In this document: positions 53,221-61,779 of the stretch, piece by piece
Numbering within the stretch: position 1 is the first letter of the stretch
How the letters are laid out: the number at the start of each line of letters is the position of its first letter
DNA from: Cohnella abietis
GTDB lineage: Bacteria; Bacillota; Bacilli; Paenibacillales; Paenibacillaceae
Reading direction: 5' to 3'
Length of the DNA: 64,000 nucleotides
Assembly: GCF_004295585.1 (NCBI RefSeq)
Contig: NZ_AP019400.1
Coordinates: 4,810,001-4,874,000, forward strand
The notes under the pieces: model-generated
What the model was told of the DNA's origin: nothing
The model's database searches: none
Seen by the model: the letters and a program-made list of their open reading frames with translations, nothing else
Position numbers and translations under genes: made by a program

Positions 53221-54884
53221 ACTAATTTATCATCTCCATTTGAAATATCGCCATTCATGATTTTATTTACAAGTTCATTTTCATATTTATCAATGCCATT
53301 TTCACAAATCTTAATGATGCGTTCCAACAACACCGCATTTCGAGCAGCATTCTCAAACGAAGCAGCCATGTTCGGATGCTTGGCATACCTCTCCATGCGT
53401 TCATGCCAATAATCAAGTTCTTGATTGTATTGATTAAGGTATTCAGCTTTGGGAATAAACCAATCACATGCATAGCAATCAAAATGGTATGCTGTTCCTT
53501 GCGGTTGACATTTTTCAATTTGACCGCAAATGCCAATCCCCTTACTACCGCCAACTTCCCATGTTAAATAGGCATTCGGGTTTATTCGTTTGATGGCTGA
53601 TAACCCATTTTCATCTAAATTAAAATACTTCCCCTTCATGGCAACGGCGGCTTGTTTTTCAGCAACTCGATTGTCCGTTAATAATTTCTTAATGGCATCT
53701 TTTATCGGATGCTTGTAGGACGCTAACATGGTCATATTTTTATGTTTGGACAGTTCGGAAACTTGTTCATCAGAGTAACCGCCGATGTAAATACGGTCGC
53801 TGATTGCGTTGTGGCGAAATTGATGGGATGTAATTACGGCGATATTTCCTTTTTTATCTTTGATTTGAAATAGGTGTGCCAGTTCCTCCAAATTTCTGTT
53901 GAATTTATCGAGTGTTAATCTTGAAAACCGATTTTCATGCTGTTTGTACACTTTCTTCATAACTTTACCGTTTTCTTTATCAAATCCATACCATTCAGAT
54001 AGGAACAAAAACTTTTTATCTTCTTCTAAAATATCGTCATACTCCTGAATTCGGTTTTCTGTTTGTTTTTCTAATCGCTGAATAAGTTCAATGAGATAAG
54101 CGCCATGTCCAACGTTTAAAATAGGAATGGCTTTAATTTCTGCAACCAAAAAACCACCATTTTGCTTCCAAGTCGGCACGAACAAGACATAGTAGCTATA
54201 ACTCGTTTTCAAGGCATGGATGGGACAACTTAAAATTTCAGTTCCTCGGTTTGGAAAAGAACGTAATAGCCAATAGGCGGTTCTTAGTTCCAGTGGAATA
54301 TCCATGGCTTCATCCTTCATAATGGCATCAAATTTTCTTGCCACTTCATCAGGTATATACTTATGGTTGTTATTGATATGGAGATTTCGAAACGGATTTT
54401 TTCTCTTAGTCGGTATTTGTTCGGGGATTCCAGGGAATCCACGCATCGTTTTAAAAAAACTGTTAAGGGAGTTATAATATCTGGCTCTCGATTTTTGTGG
54501 TACGTTTTCTTTTATAAACTCTTCGTAATTAAAAAGTATTTGTTTGTTTACATCTTTTAGTTTTAGATGCGAATAGAAATCTTCTAAATAACGTATGAAG
54601 AATACTGTTTGATTCACATCAACGTTAATTGGTGCAATTTGTTTATTGGATAGCAAGGCGTAATACTTCAATAACTTCTTATAAGATTCTCTGACAGGCA
54701 GGTTAAAGTAAATCTTATAAGGAGACTTATTCCGAGCATCTTTATGTTTGTGATTGCAATACCACACTTCATCGTCAAAATGAAAATCTCCGTACTGTAT
54801 TGTTTTTTTGTGGAGTTGTTCTATTAAATCATCTGTGAATGTCGTTTGATCTCTGTTAAATAACCAATTCTTTTGGTCGGTCAA
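53217..54884 (-). CDS. Tyrosine recombinase 3 of the operon (555 aa, cysteine-rich C-terminus)
   Basis: Catalytic residues are recognisable: Arg in SFPNRGTEIL (about residue 214), H-x-x-R in TSHQFRHNAI (about 355-360), His in LSKHKNM and Tyr in LASYKHP (about 390). The C-terminal part contains CGQIEKCQPQ and DCYACDWFIPKAEYL, a probable zinc site also present in recombinase 2 and in Tn554-type TnpB proteins. It overlaps recombinase 2 by 29 bases, so the operon is translationally packed. It would act with the other two in integration and excision of the island. Confidence 0.85.
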   Translation of the reverse strand: MTDQKNWLFNRDQTTFTDDLIEQLHKKTIQYGDFHFDDEVWYCNHKHKDARNKSPYKIYFNLPVRESYKKLLKYYALLSNKQIAPINVDVNQTVFFIRYLEDFYSHLKLKDVNKQILFNYEEFIKENVPQKSRARYYNSLNSFFKTMRGFPGIPEQIPTKRKNPFRNLHINNNHKYIPDEVARKFDAIMKDEAMDIPLELRTAYWLLRSFPNRGTEILSCPIHALKTSYSYYVLFVPTWKQNGGFLVAEIKAIPILNVGHGAYLIELIQRLEKQTENRIQEYDDILEEDKKFLFLSEWYGFDKENGKVMKKVYKQHENRFSRLTLDKFNRNLEELAHLFQIKDKKGNIAVITSHQFRHNAISDRIYIGGYSDEQVSELSKHKNMTMLASYKHPIKDAIKKLLTDNRVAEKQAAVAMKGKYFNLDENGLSAIKRINPNAYLTWEVGGSKGIGICGQIEKCQPQGTAYHFDCYACDWFIPKAEYLNQYNQELDYWHERMERYAKHPNMAASFENAARNAVLLERIIKICENGIDKYENELVNKIMNGDISNGDDKLV

Positions 54885-56295
54885 TTTGAATCCCCACTTC
54901 CATAGCTTTCTTTTCTGTTTGCTTTATCTTATTTTCGTAGATTTTCAACTCATTTTTTGCATGCTGAAACACACGATAATTTTCATAATCGTGAATATTC
55001 AGTGATTTGTACTTACTCTCCAACTCATCTACAACATACTTCTGTTCCAAATATAGTTGATACCACTTAGGTAAGTGTTGGGGTCCCGTAATAAGAAAAT
55101 TGCATCCAGAACATTTGTTTTTTACGCAGGGACCAAAGGCAATGTGTTTATAACAGAGTCCATGTCCTTCAGGTGTTTCGCGGCTACCTTCCCTTAATTC
55201 TTGAACCAACGCTACCTTTTCTTCGGCAGTGTATGGAGACATGATTTCTTGATTTGTGACATCTCCAAACATTTTTTCAAAAAACGATGCTTCTTTCTCA
55301 GCCATCTGTGGCTTGGCTATTTCCTTATAATGTTTTTCAGTTGTTTTAGTGCTGAGATGATTAATAAAATCAGCAACTTCTTGTAGGGTTGCGCCGTTCG
55401 TGAATAAGTTTACAATGACCGTTTTACGGCACATATGATGCGTGTAATGAAACAGCTTTCCCATTTCGTCTTTAATTTTATGTTTCTTAATGAGTTTATT
55501 AATCCAAATGGACATGCTTCGTTGAGAATGCAATGTGACTTTATCCATATGCTCAGACAAAAAAATCACTTTGGAATTGATGCGTGTGCGTAAAGCCTCA
55601 CTCGCCTGCTTTTGGATGTTGAATGCCTCAATTAGTTTTTCGTGTGCAGGAATTTCGTGAAAAGGGTCTTCACTATGCTTTGGTTTTTTCAACGAAATAT
55701 ATTTAAATACCATTTCATTTTCATATTCATATAAGTAATCTACTTCAACTGATAATGCCTCTTTTATTCGCATGCCAGAATACATCATCATCGCCCAAAT
55801 GTTTTGAACATGACTTGGCAATTCTTGAATATGCTTTGTTATTTGTTCAACTACAATCTCAGGAATATACTCAGTTTTGTTTACAAATGAATCTATATTG
55901 CTAAAACCGAATCTCTTAAAGGGATTCTCTATATGTTCCAATGATTTTGATTCCAAAATCCATTCGTATAACAATTTGATTTCTGTATAAAATCCTTTCA
56001 TTGTAGATAACTCATATTTCCGATTCCCATGTTCATCTTTAATTTGTTGCAAACCATCTCTAATGTGATGAGCATGAGCTGGATTAAGCTCAAGGACAGT
56101 TTGAATTTTGTAATGTGCATCTAATAACTCAAAACAGGTTTTGATACTATTCAACCGTTGTTGCGTATTCGATACGGATTCGTTTCGTTCGAATATATTT
56201 TCTATATAGGACTTCACTTCATTCTTTACATTTCCATTAAAATTTATAAAATCAAAACGATAACGGCGAATGACCTGCAACTCTGTATAATACAA
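54856..56295 (-). CDS. Tyrosine recombinase 2 of the operon (479 aa, cysteine-rich C-terminus)
   Basis: Arg in MYSGMRIKEAL (about residue 177), H-x-x-R in YTHHMCRKTVI (about 286-289), and INHLSTKTTEKHYKE (His and catalytic Tyr, about 312-324) are present. The C-terminus has CYKHIAFGPCVKNKCSGC, a zinc-ribbon-like motif shared in style with recombinase 3. The start is uncertain: the longest frame opens with TTG 56295 preceded by GGGAA, with little spacing. It lies 27 bases after the 244-aa gene. Confidence 0.83.
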   Translation of the reverse strand: MYYTELQVIRRYRFDFINFNGNVKNEVKSYIENIFERNESVSNTQQRLNSIKTCFELLDAHYKIQTVLELNPAHAHHIRDGLQQIKDEHGNRKYELSTMKGFYTEIKLLYEWILESKSLEHIENPFKRFGFSNIDSFVNKTEYIPEIVVEQITKHIQELPSHVQNIWAMMMYSGMRIKEALSVEVDYLYEYENEMVFKYISLKKPKHSEDPFHEIPAHEKLIEAFNIQKQASEALRTRINSKVIFLSEHMDKVTLHSQRSMSIWINKLIKKHKIKDEMGKLFHYTHHMCRKTVIVNLFTNGATLQEVADFINHLSTKTTEKHYKEIAKPQMAEKEASFFEKMFGDVTNQEIMSPYTAEEKVALVQELREGSRETPEGHGLCYKHIAFGPCVKNKCSGCNFLITGPQHLPKWYQLYLEQKYVVDELESKYKSLNIHDYENYRVFQHAKNELKIYENKIKQTEKKAMEVGIQIDRPKELVI

Positions 56296-56322
56296 TTCCC
56301 ATACATCGTCTTTAAACTTATA

Positions 56323-57057
56323 TTACCAATGACGTACTTTATCAATCTTGGCAAGATAATAATCAGTTCGGACACGTTTGAACACATTGTCCATCTCTTC
56401 AATTTTCTGCAAGACGGAACCAGAAAAATAGTATTCTTTGACCCCATATAAGCAATAGTTATACAAGATTAGCCAACTGATTTCTATCTTTGTTGATTCT
56501 TTTTCAAGAAGTTCGCAACAAAAACGGATATAGCGTTCAAAAGCTGCCAAATCGTTCATACAGGCAAGATACACTTGATAGCCACTAATTTTAGGCTGCA
56601 TCACTGTTGCATATGTCCAAACGGTATGGTTATCCAGTTTTTTAATCGCATTGAGTAATATATGCATACACTCGTCTATAAAACGTTCTACGACATCAAT
56701 AACAAACTGAAAATATGGAGTCTTTGAGGTATAGTTGGTTCCAAGTTTATTAAAAACATCTTTTGTAGCAAACGGACGATTCTCTTTAAAAAATTGATGA
56801 CATATGGAACGTAAGAATTGTTCAAACTCAAATGGAAATAAGCCTGCAACCTTATACAATGTCGATTCTTTTCTTTCCTCACGAAGTCGGTGAAATTGTT
56901 CGATGTCGCAGTTCTTTAAACATTCTACAACACTAGTGACATATAATTTTATGGAATCAATTTCTGCTACTTTAACTTGTAAGGTTATCTCTTTTTCGTT
57001 TATAAGAAAGATGTTTCCGCTGCCTGGCGTGATTTGCTTTAACACAACATCAATCAC
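56323..57057 (-). CDS. Unknown 244-aa protein inside the recombinase operon
   Basis: The gene overlaps the first recombinase by four bases (ATGA) and is followed by recombinase 2 after 27 bases, so it is an integral member of the operon. The product is mostly helical (DVVERFIDECMHILLNAIKK, YVTSVVECLKNCDIEQF) and strand-rich only at the start. No recombinase, nuclease or helix-turn-helix motif is visible. The textbook Tn554 (A-B-C) and GInt (A-B-C-D) layouts have no gene here, as far as I know. It might direct target choice or assist the first recombinase. Confidence 0.7.
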   Translation of the reverse strand: MIDVVLKQITPGSGNIFLINEKEITLQVKVAEIDSIKLYVTSVVECLKNCDIEQFHRLREERKESTLYKVAGLFPFEFEQFLRSICHQFFKENRPFATKDVFNKLGTNYTSKTPYFQFVIDVVERFIDECMHILLNAIKKLDNHTVWTYATVMQPKISGYQVYLACMNDLAAFERYIRFCCELLEKESTKIEISWLILYNYCLYGVKEYYFSGSVLQKIEEMDNVFKRVRTDYYLAKIDKVRHW

Positions 57058-58241
57058 TGGTCATCCTCTTTCTCTTTGATTTGAGATGGCGCTAATTTCC
57101 GCAAAGTTTCTCTCCGCGTTTTTGTGGCTGTTTTTTTCTGATAAAATTTCCGAAGCGTATCAGGCTTGTGACCCAAGTAATCAGCAATGATGTTAATATC
57201 TATTCCTTTCTCAAAACTCTTCTCGACCAAGATTTCCGCTCTTGTACTTCGTCCACTATGCGTTCTAATTTTAGAAGGATTCATTCCTAATTTTTTAGCT
57301 GTTCTTTTCAGAATACTCAGAAAATTACGCCTAGTTACAGGTCTACCCCGATACTTTCCCTTGTTATTCAGAAATAGAAATGGACTCACATAGATGTCAG
57401 CAGATTCTCTTTCTCCAGCAATGTAATTTTCAATATCAGTCATAAGAGGTTGTGCAATGATTGGAATATCATCAAGGATAGGCACGTCACGATTACTTGT
57501 TTTAGCGTATGCTTCATTATCTGAATTGAGTTGATATACAACTTTTATCTCATTTTCAAAACGGTTGATATCGGTTAAGTGAAGCCCCAAAATCTCGCCA
57601 ATTCTGAGACCACACTCCACACTTATCCGAAAGATTATTCGGTCTTTATGACTCGGTAAATGGTCAACTAAACTTTGAATTTCATCGATAGTATACCATT
57701 TGATATGCTCTTGCTTTTTTTTGAATCTGAACTTTTTAAAAAGTGCGTTATCCCTTGAATTGTTAAAGTTATAGATTTGACCATACAAAAACTTTTTGTT
57801 TACATAGTGATTTCCTTTACGATCCTTTTTATGCCCATACCATATCAGAGATTGTTCGATGGCTCCTCCATCTTCCAACCAATCATAAAAGTTTTTTAAA
57901 ACTGAGATATGATTTCTCACTGTGTCAATGGTTTTCCCACCGCTGATTGCAACAACTTCGCCGCTATACCCCAATAGGTAGTGAACATATCCTTCAAGCG
58001 TTGCTTTATCTGTAACGTCCCGATAATGCATTTTTATGATTTTTAGATATTCTAAAAAGCTTACAATGACATATGCATAACGTTGTCCAGTTAGAGGGCT
58101 ATTGGTACTTACAAACTGAATCCATCTGTTGATTTCTGCTATTGGTACTTCATCTTCTGTTATTGAGTATCTGGATATTGTTGTTCCATCATCTTGCGTA
58201 AATAAAGATTTTTTTACTTTTAAACTCAATCTTTCCATCAC
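57054..58241 (-). CDS. Tyrosine recombinase 1 of the operon (395 aa)
   Basis: A SAM-like N-terminal domain (about residues 40-140) and a full catalytic domain are present: Arg in VECGLRIGEILGL (about 212), Lys in KTSNRDVPI, H-x-x-R in RTHSGRSTRAE (about 323-326), and YLGHKPDTLRKFYQKKT with the His and catalytic Tyr (about 346-358). This is the outermost gene, as tnpA/ginA is in related elements. Start: GTG 58241 is followed directly by ATG 58238; AGAAGG lies unusually close. The palindromes at 58258 and 58303 bracket its promoter. Confidence 0.87.
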   Translation of the reverse strand: MMERLSLKVKKSLFTQDDGTTISRYSITEDEVPIAEINRWIQFVSTNSPLTGQRYAYVIVSFLEYLKIIKMHYRDVTDKATLEGYVHYLLGYSGEVVAISGGKTIDTVRNHISVLKNFYDWLEDGGAIEQSLIWYGHKKDRKGNHYVNKKFLYGQIYNFNNSRDNALFKKFRFKKKQEHIKWYTIDEIQSLVDHLPSHKDRIIFRISVECGLRIGEILGLHLTDINRFENEIKVVYQLNSDNEAYAKTSNRDVPILDDIPIIAQPLMTDIENYIAGERESADIYVSPFLFLNNKGKYRGRPVTRRNFLSILKRTAKKLGMNPSKIRTHSGRSTRAEILVEKSFEKGIDINIIADYLGHKPDTLRKFYQKKTATKTRRETLRKLAPSQIKEKEDDQ

Positions 58242-58257
58242 CCTTCTGTCGGATTCT

Positions 58258-58310
58258 CAGATGCGCATCTGCTCGTAGTTATTATAACAACCAAAAGTCG
58301 AAATGCGCAT
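58258..58310 (-). promoter_or_regulatory. Recombinase-operon promoter flanked by ATGCGCAT palindromes
   Basis: CAGATGCGCATCTG (58258-58271) is a perfect 14-bp palindrome, and its core ATGCGCAT recurs at 58303-58310. Between them on the minus strand TATAAT (58280-58285) is a -10; no consensus -35 is present, and the second palindrome lies where a -35 would be. The layout suggests repression or cooperative binding by an island protein. Confidence 0.6.
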
Positions 58311-58384
58311 AAAATGTAAATACATGTCATTTCTCCACTTCCAGCCTCTAATTTATTATCACTATGTTTCGCTTACAAATGCAC

Positions 58385-58438
58385 TATAATGTAGGATTTA
58401 GAATTCGTAAAGAGGAGGTAATGGAGTTAAACGGTTGA
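58385..58438 (+). promoter_or_regulatory. Plus-strand promoter and ribosome site leading into a five-codon frame
   Basis: TATAAT (58385-58390), then GAGGAGG (58412-58418) and ATG 58421, which is followed by only four further codons and TGA. It looks like either a leader peptide or the front end of a host gene whose body was removed or displaced. The rest of 58242-58699 shows no gene. Confidence 0.4.
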
Positions 58439-58630
58439 AGTAATATTTCGACAAATTCCCTCCTAATTTGAGAAATGAGTATAATAATTTTATTATTTAT
58501 TCCGATTCTGTTGCTACACATAGGTTTGAGATTTGCTTATGAGTTTATTGTCTTTACTCAGTTTAATTAACTACAAAGTCATTACCACTTCTCAAGTAAA
58601 TGTTTCCAGTTAGCACAAATCCTTTAAAAA

Positions 58631-58664
58631 GATAAAAAGACCATGGAATAAATTCCCTGGTCTT
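58631..58664 (-). terminator. Terminator after a tiny minus-strand reading frame
   Basis: Stem AAGACCA-n-GGAA / TTCC-n-TGGTCTT with a 4-base loop, then T5 on the minus strand, 36 bases after the stop of the 23-codon frame at 58700. Confidence 0.7.
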
Positions 58665-58699
58665 AGTGTTTCTTATCCACAATAGAGGTTAAATATCCT

Positions 58700-58771
58700 T
58701 CAAAAACTATCCTCTCGCCCCTTCGGTTGAGCTACGTCCTCCTCCATTAATTCATCAAACCTCCTCATCAT
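58700..58771 (-). CDS. Possible 23-residue small protein
   Basis: The frame MMRRFDELMEEDVAQPKGRE(D) has protein-like composition and is followed by a proper terminator, but the ribosome site before the first ATG is poor (a GAGGAGG lies inside the frame). It may be a genuine small protein, or the remnant of a larger one. It sits between the island and the O-antigen-ligase-like pseudogene. Confidence 0.3.
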   Translation of the reverse strand: MMRRFDELMEEDVAQPKGREDSF

Positions 58772-58950
58772 TTATCTTATCTATGCGTGTACTTTGTTTT
58801 AATAAGGTCTACGCTAATAAAAAACCGTTTATATCAAGGTTTAAGATACGTGGTTCACTCCTAAAATACGTGTACTAATAATACACAGAACTATCAAATT
58901 ATAACCTATATATTCCCAAAGTAAACGACAATTTTTCTCAAATCCTGCGT

Positions 58951-60470
58951 TTATTTCAATCTATTTCCTATTCCCTTTAGTTCGTCTAACAATTCCTTAT
59001 ACAAGCTTTCCTTTGGCTGTAGCTTTGTAGCAGCTTCAACTTTAGTTCTAGCATTTTTATAATCCTCTTTATTTTGTGATATATTGCCTTGTAAAACAAA
59101 CAATTTTGCATTTTCATATTGAATAGTATGCGACCAAGGAATCATGCCGGATGCAATTCTAAAATGTGGCTCTGCCATTTCTAGTTGTCCACTGTCCCTT
59201 AGTTGAGTTGCCACTTGTTTTTGCTTATATCCAATTGCGGACCAGCCCAAAAACAGAGTAATACAAACACTGCAAACAACTAGTGAATATGACACTTTTT
59301 TAGAATTAATTGTAAATACTACAGGTAAATAGGTTAGTGAATCTGACATAAACAAGAGAAGAATTCCCCCCATTATCGGGAAGGTTAGATCAAAATCAAA
59401 TCCACTATGCAGTATAACCACAATAACCACGAGTATTGATGCCTTCCCCCAATAAGCTTCAGCTTTGTTTCCTTTCTTAATTTGAATCTTAACCCCCACA
59501 ATAAACAAACCTACTAGAATTCCAATTAAGAGAAGTCCGTAAATCCCTATATCCAATGCGGTCTGCAAAAAGTGGTTATGTATATACTTCACAAAATAGG
59601 GCTGGGATTGATAGTCTTGTTGAAGAAGATTCCAGCCACCACCGCCTGTTCCCTTCCACCAGTAGTCTTTTAGCATTTGTAAGCCATCTTTCCAATAAAC
59701 CAATCTTATTTTAAACTCACTGGTTTCCGGCTGTATTGTCTGAACACGTCCCTTAAAGAACAGAAGATCCCCTTTGTAGAAGGCAGCCAATAACCACCCT
59801 GCAATATGTGTGACTATAAAGCCGACTGCCACTTTTTTGCGTCTCATCTCTGAAAAGATAAAAAATAAAATAATCATAGTTGCAAACCATAGCACCCATA
59901 CTGACCTAGACAGCGTAAGTAACAGCCCTGTAACGAGAATAGTAGATACAACTAATTCACGTACTCTTCCATTTTGAGCATAATGAAGCAATGCAACAAT
60001 AAGTGCTACAAGAAGGATAATCGCCAATGTATTTGCATACTCCAACGTTGATTCAAGCCGCCCATTACGTTCCATTTGAAACAAAACTCCTACTACAGCA
60101 ACTATTGAAGTGATACGAGTTAGAATTAGATACAAGGCCAATCTTTTTCTCTATCTAAGTGCATTAAAAGAATAACAAGGGGGAGAAGGATCACTACCCT
60201 ACCAGCCTCTATAATGGCGTACTCACGGTCAATACCATAGCCTATCGTCAAGATGTACATAGCTGAATAAAGTAGCAATATAATAGGAAACCAAGTCATT
60301 TTCAACGTCTTATCTTTATTGCTTAAATAACAAATAAGGCAAATAGAGCAGAGAACCGATGCTACGGCGAAAACACTCCAATCCGAAAAAAAACCTTGCA
60401 ATAGTGCCCCCACACTAAAAAACAAAAACAATACTGCGTAAATAATGGAATTCTTGTTCATCAAAATCAA
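58951..60470 (-). pseudogene. O-antigen ligase/Wzy-like membrane protein, frameshifted
   Basis: Two overlapping reading frames encode one protein. The upstream part (60470-60126, 114 aa) has three or four membrane helices and ends DREKDWPCI. The downstream part (to 58951, about 390 aa) continues in another frame with TRITSIVAVVGVLFQMERNG, a further set of helices, the polymerase/ligase-type region WWKGTGGGGWNLLQQDYQSQ and YIHNHFLQTALDIGIYG, and a TPR-like tail. The H-N-H/F-L-Q-T block is characteristic of O-antigen ligase/polymerase family proteins, which in Firmicutes join cell-surface polysaccharide units. The break is near 60126-60141, where only a TTG could restart translation. A base-call error cannot be ruled out. 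Confidence 0.7.
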
Positions 60471-60538
60471 AATCTCCTTTAAGCTGTCGTTCCTTCATCA
60501 TTATCTTTTACTTTATCGGCATATTTCAAATAGAAATT

Positions 60539-60577
60539 AAAGAGCCTATCTGATCATAAAGATCAGACAGGCTCTTT
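60539..60577 (-). terminator. Terminator of the oxidoreductase-isomerase operon
   Basis: AAAGAGCCT-n2-CTGATC and its complement form a long stem with a short loop, 30 bases after the stop of the 60607 gene. The T-run after it is weak (TTTAATTTC). Confidence 0.75.
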
Positions 60578-60606
60578 AAGCTTTATTAGACTTAAGTGTA
60601 TTGTTA

Positions 60607-61779
60607 CTAAACCTCGTCAACACTAACCCAAGCACCGCGTTCAATCGATAGATCTACCGCTTCCAATACCTCTTGGCATTTTACGCCGTCGTAGAAGGTT
60701 GGAGTGAATGGGGAATCAGTCGTCATGTGCTGGACGAATTCATATACAATATGAACGAATGCGTGCTCGTATCCGATAATATGACCAGTAGGCCACCAGT
60801 TGCCGGCATACTTGTGAGTAGATTCCGTAGCGAGAATACGACGGAAACCCGCCAAGTTCGGCTCGTCCTCACGGAAATATACCTCAAGCTCATTTAACTT
60901 CTCAAGATCCCAGCGGATAGAACCCTTGCTGCCGTGAATCTCGAATGTATTGTGGTTTTTGCGGCCAGCTGCGAAACGAGAAGCGATGAACACTCCCATA
61001 GCTCCGTTCTTAAAATCCGCTAGGAAGCCAGTCGCATCATCTACCGTTACTTCACCCTTCTCGGTTGAAGATCCAGCGCCAGTGAAACCAGCTGCGTCCG
61101 TCAATACTGGACGTTCCTTAACGAAAGTCCGGCTATGTCCAACAACTCGATCAAATTCTCCGATTAGGAAACGAGCAAGATCTATGCTGTGAGCATTGAT
61201 GTCTCCATGTGCACCAGAGCCAGCAACCTCTTTCTTAAGACGCCAAGCAAGCGGTGTGTTCGGATCAACGAGCCAATCCTGTAAATAAGTCGCCCGATAG
61301 TGATGAATTTCTCCAAGGCGTCCTTCATCGATGATTTGCTTAGCCAATTGCACTGCAGGCAAGAAACGGTAGTTAAAGCAAATCGCGTGCTTAACACCTG
61401 CTTTCTCAGCAGCTTCAAGCATCTCCCGGCCATCAGCTAAGTTAAGCGCAAGCGGCTTCTCACAGAAAACATGTTTGCCTGCTGCGATTGCAGCAAGTGT
61501 GATTTCTTTATGCGCATCGCTTGGTGCATTGATATCAACAAAGTCGATATCTTCGCGAGCAATCATTTTACGCCAATCCGTCTCATAAGATTCCCAGCCG
61601 AATTTGTCAGCCGCTTCCTTAACCCCATTCTCATCTCGTCCACAAATCGCCTTCATAACGACGTCTGCTTCCGTATCAAAGAACATTCCTACATCTTTGT
61701 AAGCATGGCTATGAGCCTTGCCCATAAATTTGTAGCCTACCATACCCACATTGATTTTCTTTTTGCCTACGCCCACCAC
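60607..61779 (-). CDS. Gfo/Idh/MocA-family oxidoreductase
   Basis: 390 aa starting at a GTG (61779 or 61776) that overlaps the end of the preceding isomerase gene by 13 bases. The N-terminal Rossmann motif VGMVGYKFMGKAHSHAY (G-x-x-G-x-x-x-K-A-H), DAHKEITLAAIAAGKHVFCE followed by KPLA (the EKP motif), and the substrate-domain GSGAHGDINAHSIDLARFL are standard. Enzymes of this group oxidise inositols, sugars or amino-sugars with NAD(P). With its isomerase/epimerase neighbour it probably acts in catabolism of an inositol or related polyol; the exact substrate cannot be told from sequence. Confidence 0.9.
   Translation of the reverse strand: MVGVGKKKINVGMVGYKFMGKAHSHAYKDVGMFFDTEADVVMKAICGRDENGVKEAADKFGWESYETDWRKMIAREDIDFVDINAPSDAHKEITLAAIAAGKHVFCEKPLALNLADGREMLEAAEKAGVKHAICFNYRFLPAVQLAKQIIDEGRLGEIHHYRATYLQDWLVDPNTPLAWRLKKEVAGSGAHGDINAHSIDLARFLIGEFDRVVGHSRTFVKERPVLTDAAGFTGAGSSTEKGEVTVDDATGFLADFKNGAMGVFIASRFAAGRKNHNTFEIHGSKGSIRWDLEKLNELEVYFREDEPNLAGFRRILATESTHKYAGNWWPTGHIIGYEHAFVHIVYEFVQHMTTDSPFTPTFYDGVKCQEVLEAVDLSIERGAWVSVDEV

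Larger units (their letters stand above)
34100..58400. mobile_element. Genomic island with a three-recombinase (GInt/Tn554-like) operon and defence-type cargo
   Basis: Between the SLH gene and the O-antigen-ligase-like pseudogene, gene content changes from housekeeping and surface functions to recombinases, XRE repressors, an ImmA-type peptidase and several nuclease or abortive-infection families, and the sequence becomes visibly more AT-rich. The recombinase operon is at the right end with its first gene outermost, as in GInt islands and Tn554-type elements. I could not find a convincing direct repeat that defines the exact ends, so the limits are approximate: after the SLH gene start on the left, and in the 58.25-58.7 kb intergenic stretch on the right. 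Confidence 0.75.

Noticed and set aside
52747..58241. Classification of the recombinase operon as a recombinase-in-trio (RIT) element.
   Set aside because: RIT elements have three directly adjacent recombinases and little cargo; here an extra gene, cysteine-rich tails and a coiled-coil partner fit GInt or Tn554-type modules better.
34100..58700. Direct repeats marking both ends of the island.
   Set aside because: Comparing the two junction regions by eye gave only short matches expected by chance, so no attachment site is claimed.
58700..58745. GACGTAGCTCAACCGAAGGGG on the minus strand looked like the D-arm of a tRNA fragment, which could have marked an attachment site.
   Set aside because: No acceptor, anticodon or T-arm pairing follows, and the sequence reads as a short protein-like frame with a terminator.
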